The notes: generated by a model from the sequence alone, not told the origin. A stretch of DNA of 10,076 nucleotides from an uncultured Lachnospiraceae bacterium (GCA_902795985.1 CADBNG010000043.1:1-10076); one strand, 5' to 3'. Shown: positions 1 through 6,329, numbered from the stretch's first letter. Numbers and translations: made by a program.

Positions 1-33
1 ATCCGCGCGGCGGGGCATGGCTGCAGAATGGGC

Positions 34-62
34 TTGCTTATAACTTCCAACCGATATATAAT
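34..62 (+). promoter_or_regulatory. Sigma-A-type promoter of the DUF1858 gene
   Basis: A TTGCTT -35 box (34-39) is followed after exactly 17 bp by a perfect TATAAT -10 box (57-62). The -35 matches the consensus only in its TTG half, but the -10 and the spacing are ideal. Transcription would start near 69, giving a leader of about 38 nt that ends in a strong AGGAGG ribosome binding site (92-97). The local AT-richness stands out from the GC-rich surroundings. This is inferred from the sequence pattern only. Confidence 0.7.
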
Positions 63-106
63 AAAGCGGATTTTGAATCGAAGCTGAATTCAGGAGGTAT
101 AAATAA

Positions 107-301
107 ATGGCTTTCACAAAGGACATGACAATCGGACAGGTGATCATGGAGAACCAGGATACGATCCCGGTGCTTCTTAATGCCGGCATGCACTGCCTTG
201 GCTGCCCCTCCTCCCAGATGGAAACGCTGGAAGAGGCCGCTATGGTGCACGGTCTGGACGCGGATGCTCTTGTTGAGCAGCTGAACAGCGTGGCTGGCTG
301 A
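107..301 (+). CDS. DUF1858 (hybrid-cluster-protein-associated) redox mini-protein
   Basis: This encodes a 64-residue cytoplasmic protein that consists of a single DUF1858 domain. Seen: an N-terminal KDMTIGQV segment, then GMHCLGCPSSQ with a CxxC pair at Cys30 and Cys33, then the helix ETLEEAAMVHGLD. The family is small, often stands alone, and is described as a disulfide/redox domain associated with hybrid cluster proteins. Its biochemical role is not settled, and no hcp gene lies in this window. The start is secure: AGGAGG at 92-97 sits 9 nt before the ATG. A promoter lies just upstream and an intrinsic terminator just downstream, so it is probably transcribed alone and is a neighbour of, not a member of, the priA block. 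The family call is firm; any specific function is inference. Confidence 0.9.
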   Translation: MAFTKDMTIGQVIMENQDTIPVLLNAGMHCLGCPSSQMETLEEAAMVHGLDADALVEQLNSVAG

Positions 302-321
302 GAACAGGCTGATTACGATCC

Positions 322-354
322 AAAGCCATCCGTACAGCGGGTGGCTTTTCCTTT
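322..354 (+). terminator. Intrinsic terminator after the DUF1858 gene
   Basis: AAAGCCATCC (322-331) pairs with GGGTGGCTTT (339-348) as a 10-bp stem with a single G-U wobble and a 7-nt loop. It is followed by a short, C-interrupted run of T (to 354). It begins 20 nt after the DUF1858 stop codon. The T tract is imperfect, so some read-through into priA is possible. Confidence 0.75.
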
Positions 355-381
355 ATCATCGGACAGAAAGAACGGCAGTTT

Positions 382-2385
382 ATGGAGCGTTACGCAAATA
401 TCATCGTGGATATTTCGGTCGACCGGCTGGACCGGACCTTTCAGTACCGCATTCCGGAAGAACTATGGAATACGGTAACCGAAGGATGCCGGGTCCGGAT
501 TCCTTTCGGGCGGGGCGATACCCTCCGGGAAGGATACGTTTATTCGATTGAAACGGAACCGAGGCTCGAACCGGAAAAAATCAAGGACGTTCTGGAATTT
601 GTTCCCGGCGCGGTGACGGTGGAAGGACGGCTGTTCGCGCTGGCCGCCTGGCTGCGTACGACCTACGGCTCCACGATGAACCAGGCGCTTAAAACGGTTC
701 TGCCGGTCCGGCAGATGCGCCGGCGGAAGCCGAAAGAGGAGAAAAATCCTTTCCCGGAAGAGATTCAGGTCGAACCGATTCCGCCGATGAATGAAGAACA
801 GCAAAGGGTTTATGACGGAATCAAAAAGGAAATGGAAGGGGCCGGACGGCCCTGCCTGATCCATGGGATCACCGGAAGCGGCAAGACGTTTCTGTATATT
901 CACCTGATCCGGGACGTGATCGGACAGGGACGGCAGGCAATCCTGCTGGTTCCGGAGATTTCCCTGACCTGGCAGACCGTCAGCCGGTTTTACCGGTGCT
1001 TCGGCGAGCGGGTGGCCGTGCTGCATTCCCGGCTTTCCAAAGGGGAACGGGCCGACCTGGTGGAAAAAGTGCAGAAGCGGGAGGTGGATCTGGTGATCGG
1101 GCCGCGTTCCGCCCTGTTCACCCCTTTCCAGGATCCCGGGCTTATCATCATTGATGAAGAGCACGAAACATCCTATCAGAGCGAAACAACGCCCCGGTAT
1201 CATGCCCGGGAAACAGCCATTGAACGGGCAGGGCTGGAGGGCGCGCATGTGGTGATGGGCTCCGCGACCCCGTCCGTGGAAGCCATGGCGGCCTGCAGGA
1301 GAGGGGATTACGCCTTTTTCCGCCTCGAAAACCGCTTCGGAGAGGCTGTTCTTCCGGAGGTCTGCGTTGCGGATATGAGAAAGGAACTGAAGCAGGGCAA
1401 CCGGACCATGCTCAGCCGGGCGCTGCTGACCGCGATGGAGGAACGCCTGGAGAAGAAAGAACAGATCATGCTGTTTCTGAACCGGCGGGGCTATACCGGC
1501 TTTATTTCCTGCCGGTCCTGCGGCAGCGTAGTCAAATGTCCCCACTGCGACGTATCGCTGACCCAGCACAGGAACGGACGGCTGGTCTGTCATTACTGCG
1601 GATATACCGAGCCGATGATCCATGAATGCAAAAACTGCGGATCTCCCTATATCGGCGGCCTGTCCGCCGGAACGCAGCAGGTGGAAGAGGCGGTCCTTCG
1701 GGAATTCCCGAAGGCGCGGATCCTGCGGATGGACGCGGACACCACCAGACGGAAGGGCAGCTTTGAGCGGATCCTGAAAAGCTTTGCGGATCAGAAAGCG
1801 GATATCCTGATCGGGACACAGATGATCGTGAAAGGGCATGACTTCCCGAACGTCACCCTTGTGGGGATCCTGGCGGCGGACATGTCCCTGTATGCCAGCG
1901 ATTACCGTTCCGCGGAGCGGACGTTCCAGCTGATTTCCCAGGCGGTGGGCCGTGCCGGAAGAGGAAAAAAGAAAGGCCTGGCCGTGATCCAGACCTACGC
2001 GCCGGAGCACTACGCCATTGCCGCCGCGGTTGCGGGCGACTGCGATTCCTTTTATAATGAAGAGCTGGAAGACCGGGAGCTGATGGGCTATCCTCCGGCG
2101 GGACATATGATCGCTGTCCACGGCAGCGGCAGTGACGAGGAAGAGCTTTACAATGCCCTGACGCATCTGAAACGGTATGCCCTTTCCCGCGCGGAGGAAG
2201 GAATCCGGATCCTGGGCCCCTCGCCGGAAGCCGTTTCCAGGGTGGCGGACCAGTACAGGGCAGCGGTTTATATCCGCGGGCCCCGGACGGAAGGGCTGAT
2301 CCGTCTGCGCAGGGCCATGGAAAAATACATCGAGATCAATGAGGGCTTTGCCCCGATCAATATACAGTTCAATCTGGACAGCTGA
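382..2385 (+). CDS. priA: Primosomal protein N' (replication restart helicase PriA)
   Basis: PriA is the superfamily 2, 3'-to-5' DNA helicase that recognises abandoned replication forks and reloads the replicative helicase. The 667-residue protein has an N-terminal fork-binding domain (about 1-105, beginning MERYANIIVDIS, the typical start). After a short basic linker comes the helicase core, with Walker A GITGSGKT (162-169), the Walker B DEEH box (258-261), a GTQMIVKGHDF motif and motif VI QAVGRAGR (520-527). A zinc-binding insertion carries all eight cysteines (377, 380, 386, 389, 403, 406, 416, 419). It is somewhat shorter than many PriA proteins of about 730 residues, apparently in the linker, and no key residue is missing. 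The ATG at 382 has no strong Shine-Dalgarno; only the weak purine stretch at 365-370 precedes it. It is first in the run of informational genes, and its own promoter is not clear. Confidence 0.97.
   Translation: MERYANIIVDISVDRLDRTFQYRIPEELWNTVTEGCRVRIPFGRGDTLREGYVYSIETEPRLEPEKIKDVLEFVPGAVTVEGRLFALAAWLRTTYGSTMNQALKTVLPVRQMRRRKPKEEKNPFPEEIQVEPIPPMNEEQQRVYDGIKKEMEGAGRPCLIHGITGSGKTFLYIHLIRDVIGQGRQAILLVPEISLTWQTVSRFYRCFGERVAVLHSRLSKGERADLVEKVQKREVDLVIGPRSALFTPFQDPGLIIIDEEHETSYQSETTPRYHARETAIERAGLEGAHVVMGSATPSVEAMAACRRGDYAFFRLENRFGEAVLPEVCVADMRKELKQGNRTMLSRALLTAMEERLEKKEQIMLFLNRRGYTGFISCRSCGSVVKCPHCDVSLTQHRNGRLVCHYCGYTEPMIHECKNCGSPYIGGLSAGTQQVEEAVLREFPKARILRMDADTTRRKGSFERILKSFADQKADILIGTQMIVKGHDFPNVTLVGILAADMSLYASDYRSAERTFQLISQAVGRAGRGKKKGLAVIQTYAPEHYAIAAAVAGDCDSFYNEELEDRELMGYPPAGHMIAVHGSGSDEEELYNALTHLKRYALSRAEEGIRILGPSPEAVSRVADQYRAAVYIRGPRTEGLIRLRRAMEKYIEINEGFAPINIQFNLDS
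1695..1714. repeat. 20-bp perfect palindrome inside priA
   Basis: The arms CCTTCGGGAA (1695-1704) and TTCCCGAAGG (1705-1714) are exact reverse complements with no loop. The element lies wholly within priA codons for the LREFPK segment, just after the zinc region. It may be a chance result of codon choice in a conserved stretch. Confidence 0.6.
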
Positions 2386-2419
2386 CGGGCAGGAGAACCC
2401 GGACAGCAGGAAATCACGC

Positions 2420-2437
2420 AGGAGGCGTCCGGCCTCC
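2420..2437 (+). other. Small hairpin in the priA-def gap containing an unused AGGAGG
   Basis: In the 88-nt gap between priA and def, GGAGGC (2421-2426) pairs with GCCTCC (2432-2437) around a 5-nt loop. The left arm includes a perfect AGGAGG (2420-2425), but no ATG, GTG or TTG follows at a useful distance. No T run follows, so it is not a terminator. It could be an mRNA structure or processing element, or mean nothing. Confidence 0.35.
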
Positions 2438-2460
2438 CGCAGACAGGGAAAGAACGGAAC

Positions 2461-2465
2461 AGGAG
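2461..2465 (+). promoter_or_regulatory. Ribosome binding site that fixes the def start
   Basis: AGGAG lies 8 nt before the ATG at 2474. The def frame stays open upstream to 2339, inside priA, but that extension is Arg/Ser-rich and unlike any deformylase. This site and the conserved MALRNIRILGDPVL start show that translation begins at 2474. Confidence 0.85.
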
Positions 2466-2473
2466 AAAAGAAA

Positions 2474-2986
2474 ATGGCACTTCGGAACATCCGGATCCTC
2501 GGGGATCCCGTACTTACCAAGACGTCCCGCCCGGTGGAAAAAATGACCCCGCGGCTCAAACAGCTCGTAGCGGATATGCTCGAAACCATGTACGACGCCG
2601 CCGGCGTCGGACTCGCAGCGGTCCAGGTCGGCGTTCTGCGCCGGATTATCGTGATCGACTGCGGACTGGAAGAACCCCAGCCCCACGTTTTGATCAATCC
2701 CGAGATTCTGGAACGTGAAGGCGAGCAGACCGGGGACGAAGGGTGCTTAAGCTACCCCGGAAAATGCGGGACCGTTACCCGGCCGGAAAAGGTGCGCTTC
2801 AAGGCGTTTGACATCAATATGGAGCCGTATGAGATGGAGGCCGAAGGGCTGCTGGCCCGGGCGGTCTGCCACGAATGCGACCATCTGGACGGCATCATGT
2901 ATACCACCCTTGTAGAGGGCGAAATCCGCGACGCGGTTTATGAGGAACCGGAAGAAACGGAAGAAGAGGACGGAGAAGAAGAGTGA
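2474..2986 (+). CDS. def: Peptide deformylase
   Basis: This is the metallo-hydrolase that removes the formyl group from the N-terminal methionine of new proteins at the ribosome exit. At 170 residues it has the normal length for the family. All three signature motifs are present: GVGLAAVQ (44-51, ending in the conserved Gln51), EGCLS (89-93, metal ligand Cys91) and HECDH (133-137, His133 and His137 as ligands, Glu134 as catalytic base). Motif 1 has Val50 where AAPQ is common. The C-terminus is a strongly acidic tail, with 11 of 14 residues Glu or Asp from 157 to 170. Its purine-rich codons also contain the fmt Shine-Dalgarno. The stop overlaps the fmt GTG by 4 nt (GTGA), so the two genes are probably coupled. 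The product acts on the modification that Fmt adds. Confidence 0.96.
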   Translation: MALRNIRILGDPVLTKTSRPVEKMTPRLKQLVADMLETMYDAAGVGLAAVQVGVLRRIIVIDCGLEEPQPHVLINPEILEREGEQTGDEGCLSYPGKCGTVTRPEKVRFKAFDINMEPYEMEAEGLLARAVCHECDHLDGIMYTTLVEGEIRDAVYEEPEETEEEDGEEE

Positions 2987-3918
2987 AAATTCTGTTTGCG
3001 GGAACTCCCGATTTTGCCGTTCCGGCGCTTCTGCGCCTGATTGAAGACGGCCACAGTATTCCGCTGGTTATTACCATGCCGGACCGTCCGAAAGGACGGA
3101 AAAAAGAACCGCAGCCGTCCCCCGTAAAGGAAGCGGCCGCCGCGAACGGCATTGCCCTATATCAGCCGGAAAAAATGCGTCCGGAGGACGCGCAGTACCT
3201 GGCGGCCTTTGAACCGGACCTGATCGTGGTCACCGCCTACGGAATGCTGATTCCGAAAGAGGTGCTCGAACTGCCGAAATACGGCTGCGTGAATGAACAC
3301 GCGTCGCTGCTTCCGGCCTACCGCGGCGCGGCGCCGATCCAGCGCGCGCTGCTGGACGGATGCGCGGTGACCGGCGTGTCCATCATGCAGATGAACGAGG
3401 GACTGGATACCGGGGACATCCTGTCCGTCCGCGAGGTCCCGATCGAAAAAACCGACACCAGCGGAAGCCTGTTTGATAAACTGGCCGCCGCCGGAGCGGA
3501 TCTGCTTTCGGAAACGGTCCGAAAACTGGAAGAAGGCGGCATCAGGGCCGTCCCCCAGCCGAAGGAGAGCACCACGCCCTATGCCCGGATGATCAAAAAG
3601 GAAGACGGGCGGACAGACTGGTCCCGCGGGGCAGAGGAACTGGAGCGTTTTGTCCGGGGCATGGATCCCTGGCCCGGCGCTTTCACCGTGCTGAACGGAA
3701 AGAATCTGCGGATCTGGAAAGCGGCCGTTTCCCCGGAAAACAATACGCCGGAAAAACCCGGCTGCATCGTTGCGGCCGGCAAAGAAGGAATTCTTGTACA
3801 GACCGGAAACGGCGTCCTTTCCCTTCTGGAAATCCAGATGGAAGGCAAGAAGAGAATGGATGCGGCCTCCTTTCTCCGGGGCTTCCGGCTTGAGATCGGG
3901 ACGGTACTTGGCGGATGA
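2983..3918 (+). CDS. fmt: Methionyl-tRNA formyltransferase
   Basis: Fmt transfers a formyl group from 10-formyltetrahydrofolate to Met-tRNAfMet, making the bacterial initiator tRNA. The 311-residue protein starts MKILFAGTPDFAVPALL, as expected for the family. The formyltransferase domain (about 1-190) carries the catalytic trio Asn104, His106 (in NEHASLLP) and Asp142 (in NEGLDTGDIL), plus the AYRGAAPIQRA folate-site loop at 112-122. The linker YARMIKKEDGRTDWS leads to the C-terminal OB-fold tRNA-binding domain (from about 205). The start is GTG, with GGAG at 2972-2975 and a 7-nt spacer, overlapping the def stop. The stop overlaps the rsmB ATG (ATGA). Complete, with no anomalies. Confidence 0.97.
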   Translation: MKILFAGTPDFAVPALLRLIEDGHSIPLVITMPDRPKGRKKEPQPSPVKEAAAANGIALYQPEKMRPEDAQYLAAFEPDLIVVTAYGMLIPKEVLELPKYGCVNEHASLLPAYRGAAPIQRALLDGCAVTGVSIMQMNEGLDTGDILSVREVPIEKTDTSGSLFDKLAAAGADLLSETVRKLEEGGIRAVPQPKESTTPYARMIKKEDGRTDWSRGAEELERFVRGMDPWPGAFTVLNGKNLRIWKAAVSPENNTPEKPGCIVAAGKEGILVQTGNGVLSLLEIQMEGKKRMDAASFLRGFRLEIGTVLGG

Positions 3919-5273
3919 ACGAAAAACAGCCGGATCTGCGCAAAATGGCGCTGGATACGATCCTACAGTATGATAAAACCGGGAAGAAGCTGGACTCCCT
4001 CGTTCACGGGGAGCTGGCCCGGCATCCGGAACTGACGCCGGCTCAGAAGGGCTTCTTCGTCCGTCTGACCCAGGGAACCGTCGAAAACCGGATCCGGCTG
4101 GACTACCAGATCGCGGCATATTCCTCGATGCCGGTGAAAAAGATCCGGCCCGTGATCCTGTGGATCCTGCGGATGGGAACCTATCAGATCGGAGAAATGG
4201 ACAGCGTGCCGGCTTCCGCCATTGTCAACGAAGCGGTGAAGCTGACTGAAAGAAGGGGCTTCCGTTCCTTAAAGGGATATGTGAACGCGGTCCTGCGTTC
4301 CATGATCCGTGAGCCGGAACGGGTGACCTGGCCGAAAAAGGAAGAAGACCCGGTCCGCTACCTTTCCGTTACGGCTTCGCTGCCCGAATACCTGACGGAA
4401 AAATGGATCCGGGATTATGGCGTTGATAAAGCGGAAAAAATCTGCCGGTCCTTCTCTGTGCAGCGGCCGTTTACGGTCCATATCCGTCAGACGGACAACG
4501 AAGAAGAGAAAACGCTGGCCCTTCTGGAGCAGGAAGGGGCTGCGCCCGAACCGGCTCCGTGGCCCGAACACGCCTGGTTCCTTCCGGGGCTGGCCTCGGT
4601 TGCGGAATCCGCGGCCTTTCGGGAAGGCTGTTTCTTTGTCCAGGATGCCAGTTCGCAGCTGGCGGTTTTCGCGGCGGGCCTGAAAGAAGGGGAAAGAGTG
4701 CTGGACGTCTGCGCGGCGCCGGGCGGAAAAAGCCTTCTGGCCGCCGATCTTTTAAAAGGGACCGGCAGCGTTACGGCCCGGGATCTTTCAGGAAGCCGGG
4801 TTCGGATGCTCGAGGAGAATGCAAAGCGCTGCGGCTTTGCCAACCTTCGGACGGAGGTCCGCGACGCGCTGGATCCGGGTCCGGATGATCTCTATGACGT
4901 CGTCCTGGTGGACGCCCCGTGTTCCGGTTACGGGGTGATTGGAAGAAAGCCCGATATCCGGTATACGGCTTCGGAGGAAAAGGAGCGGGAACTGGCGGAA
5001 CTGCAGAGAAAAATCCTTCATGCGGCCGCGAAAAAGGTCCGTCCCGGCGGACGGCTGATCTACAGCACATGTACCTTTACGGAGACCGAAAACGCGCGGA
5101 ACGCGCAGTGGTTCCTGGAAAATCATGATTTTGAACCTTATCCCATCGGAAATCATCTTCCGGAAGTCTTTTCCGGTACCGGTTCCAGCCTGCAGCTGCT
5201 TCCGGACGCGTTCCATGACGGGTTCTATATAGCGGGGTTTTTGCGTGGACATTCGATCGATGTTTCAGAATGA
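3915..5273 (+). CDS. rsmB: 16S rRNA (cytosine-967-C5)-methyltransferase
   Basis: RsmB methylates C967 (E. coli numbering) of 16S rRNA using S-adenosylmethionine. The 452-residue protein has an N-terminal NusB-like RNA-binding domain (about 1-140), a connector, and a C-terminal Rossmann methyltransferase domain. Visible motifs are the SAM-binding LDVCAAPGGK (263-272), DAPCSG with Cys336 (product release), and YSTCTFTETEN with Cys386 (nucleophile). Both cysteines required for m5C chemistry are present. The ATG overlaps the fmt stop in ATGA and has only a poor Shine-Dalgarno, suggesting translation by termination-reinitiation. In many clostridia a zinc peptidase gene and a DUF116 gene lie between fmt and rsmB; here they are absent. 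Its 3' end overlaps rlmN by 29 nt. Confidence 0.96.
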   Translation: MNEKQPDLRKMALDTILQYDKTGKKLDSLVHGELARHPELTPAQKGFFVRLTQGTVENRIRLDYQIAAYSSMPVKKIRPVILWILRMGTYQIGEMDSVPASAIVNEAVKLTERRGFRSLKGYVNAVLRSMIREPERVTWPKKEEDPVRYLSVTASLPEYLTEKWIRDYGVDKAEKICRSFSVQRPFTVHIRQTDNEEEKTLALLEQEGAAPEPAPWPEHAWFLPGLASVAESAAFREGCFFVQDASSQLAVFAAGLKEGERVLDVCAAPGGKSLLAADLLKGTGSVTARDLSGSRVRMLEENAKRCGFANLRTEVRDALDPGPDDLYDVVLVDAPCSGYGVIGRKPDIRYTASEEKERELAELQRKILHAAAKKVRPGGRLIYSTCTFTETENARNAQWFLENHDFEPYPIGNHLPEVFSGTGSSLQLLPDAFHDGFYIAGFLRGHSIDVSE

Positions 5274-6273
5274 ACTGGAAGAGGCGGTTCTTGCGGCGGG
5301 CGAAAAGGCGTATCGCGCCCGTCAGCTTTTTTCGTGGCTGCACGAAAAACACGCTCCGTCCTATGAAAAAATGACGAATCTTCCCGCTGCGTTCCGGGCG
5401 CGTCTGGCAGAAGAATATCCGCTGACAACGCTCCGGCAGGTGCGCCGGCTGATTTCCGCAAAAGACCGGACGGAAAAATATCTGTTTGCCCTTCCGGACG
5501 GCAATGTGATCGAAAGCGTCCTGATGCGACACGATTACGGCAATTCCGTCTGCGTTTCATCCCAGGCCGGCTGCGCCATGGGCTGCCGCTTCTGCGCGTC
5601 CACCCGGAACGGACTGATCCGTTCCCTGACCGCTTCGGAGATGCTGGAGCAGGTTTACCGGGTGGAAGAAATCAGCGGAGAACGGGTTTCCCACGTGGTT
5701 GTCATGGGAATGGGAGAGCCGTTCATGAATTACGATTCCACCGTCCGTTTCATCCGTCTGCTGAACGACCCGAAGGGCGCCGGGATCAGCCAGAGAAACA
5801 TTACGGTTTCCACCTGCGGCCTGGTGCCGGAGATGCGCCGGTTCGCGGAAGAAGGGCTGGCGGTGACGCTGGCGGTTTCCCTGCACGCGGCGGACGATAC
5901 GGTTCGAAAAAGCCTGATGCCGGTGGCAAACAGGTATACGGTCCGCGAGGTTGTGGAGGCCGCGAAGTATTATTTCGACCGGACCGGACGCCGGGTTTCT
6001 TTTGAATACGCCCTCGTCCGGGACGTCAACGATTCCGACGCCGATGTGAAAAAACTGGCTTCCCTCCTGAAAGGGTTTCCCTGTCACGTGAACCTGATTC
6101 CGGTCAATACCGTGACGGAGAGCGGACTTGCCCGGCCGGGCAGCGCGGAAACGGCCGATTTTCACAAAAAACTTGAAAAATACGGAATTAATGTTACTAT
6201 AAGAAAAGAAATGGGTTCAGACATAGATGGAGCCTGCGGACAGCTCCGCAACAGCTTCCTGGCACCGCCGTAA
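5245..6273 (+). CDS. rlmN: Dual-specificity 23S rRNA/tRNA adenine-C2 methyltransferase (radical SAM)
   Basis: RlmN makes 2-methyladenosine at A2503 of 23S rRNA and, in E. coli, at A37 of some tRNAs, which tunes decoding accuracy. The 342-residue protein has an N-terminal accessory domain (about 1-90) and the radical-SAM core. It has the CxxxCxxC iron-sulfur motif at Cys110, Cys114 and Cys117, and the two mechanistic cysteines Cys103 (in VCVSSQ) and Cys331 (in DIDGACGQL). GMGEPFMNYD and the VSLHAADD segment are also typical. The GTG at 5245 is chosen because it gives MDIRSM, which matches the usual family start; an in-frame ATG at 5260 is the alternative and would lose five residues. The gene overlaps rsmB by 29 nt. 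Its last 100 bases are AT-richer and use rare codons (ATA, AGA); a candidate promoter sits there. Confidence 0.96.
   Translation: MDIRSMFQNELEEAVLAAGEKAYRARQLFSWLHEKHAPSYEKMTNLPAAFRARLAEEYPLTTLRQVRRLISAKDRTEKYLFALPDGNVIESVLMRHDYGNSVCVSSQAGCAMGCRFCASTRNGLIRSLTASEMLEQVYRVEEISGERVSHVVVMGMGEPFMNYDSTVRFIRLLNDPKGAGISQRNITVSTCGLVPEMRRFAEEGLAVTLAVSLHAADDTVRKSLMPVANRYTVREVVEAAKYYFDRTGRRVSFEYALVRDVNDSDADVKKLASLLKGFPCHVNLIPVNTVTESGLARPGSAETADFHKKLEKYGINVTIRKEMGSDIDGACGQLRNSFLAPP
6173..6200 (+). promoter_or_regulatory. Candidate internal promoter for stp-prkC-rsgA
   Basis: Inside the 3' end of rlmN, TTGAAA (6173-6178, 5 of 6 consensus bases) is followed after 16 bp by TACTAT (6195-6200). A TG dinucleotide at 6192-6193 makes this an extended -10. 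An alternative -10, TATAAG (6198-6203), would give a 19-bp spacer. The region is distinctly AT-rich for this gene. A transcript would begin near 6207 and carry a leader of about 130 nt before stp. Pattern-based inference only. Confidence 0.45.
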
Positions 6274-6306
6274 TGTTTTTGCAGAAAGAGCAGATACTTA
6301 CGGCGG
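6265..6306 (+). repeat. Inverted repeat containing the rlmN stop codon
   Basis: CCGCCGTAA (6265-6273) and TTACGGCGG (6298-6306) are perfect 9-bp reverse complements separated by 24 nt. The TAA of the left arm is the rlmN stop codon. Within the loop, TTTGC (6278-6282) can pair with GCAGA (6290-6294, one G-U) around AGAAAGA, giving a two-part hairpin. Seven T's follow at 6318-6324, but 11 nt away from the stem, which is too far for an ordinary intrinsic terminator. The hairpin lies between the candidate promoter and the stp ribosome binding site, so it would be part of the stp leader. A processing, stability or weak attenuation role is possible. Confidence 0.65.
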
Positions 6307-6329
6307 ATTGAGATATGTTTTTTTGAGCC

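Noticed and set aside
2339..2473. An N-terminal extension of Def beginning inside priA
   Set aside because: The extra 45 residues are basic and unlike Def. A good ribosome binding site and the conserved N-terminus place the start at 2474.
2593..2609. 7-bp inverted repeat with a 3-nt loop in def
   Set aside because: It falls in codons for the conserved YDAAGVG segment, where GCC/GGC codon choice readily makes such symmetry. There is no T run and no other context.
463..2697. A 744-codon open frame on the minus strand across priA and the start of def
   Set aside because: It is longer than priA but lies wholly antisense to a clearly conserved gene. Its product is Arg/Gly/Pro-rich with no domain, and long antisense open frames are common opposite GC-rich codons.
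3157..4119. A 320-codon minus-strand open frame across fmt and the start of rsmB
   Set aside because: It is antisense to two well-supported genes, has no recognisable motif, and its composition is typical of a shadow frame.
4417..5128. Several + strand open frames of 69-109 codons in alternative frames over rsmB
   Set aside because: They overlap the methyltransferase core with its intact catalytic motifs, are Arg/Gly/Ser-rich and have no motif of their own.
6318..6324. T7 run read as an intrinsic terminator between rlmN and stp
   Set aside because: The nearest stable stem ends 11 nt earlier, too far for a standard terminator, and the T run sits only 5 nt before the stp ribosome binding site.
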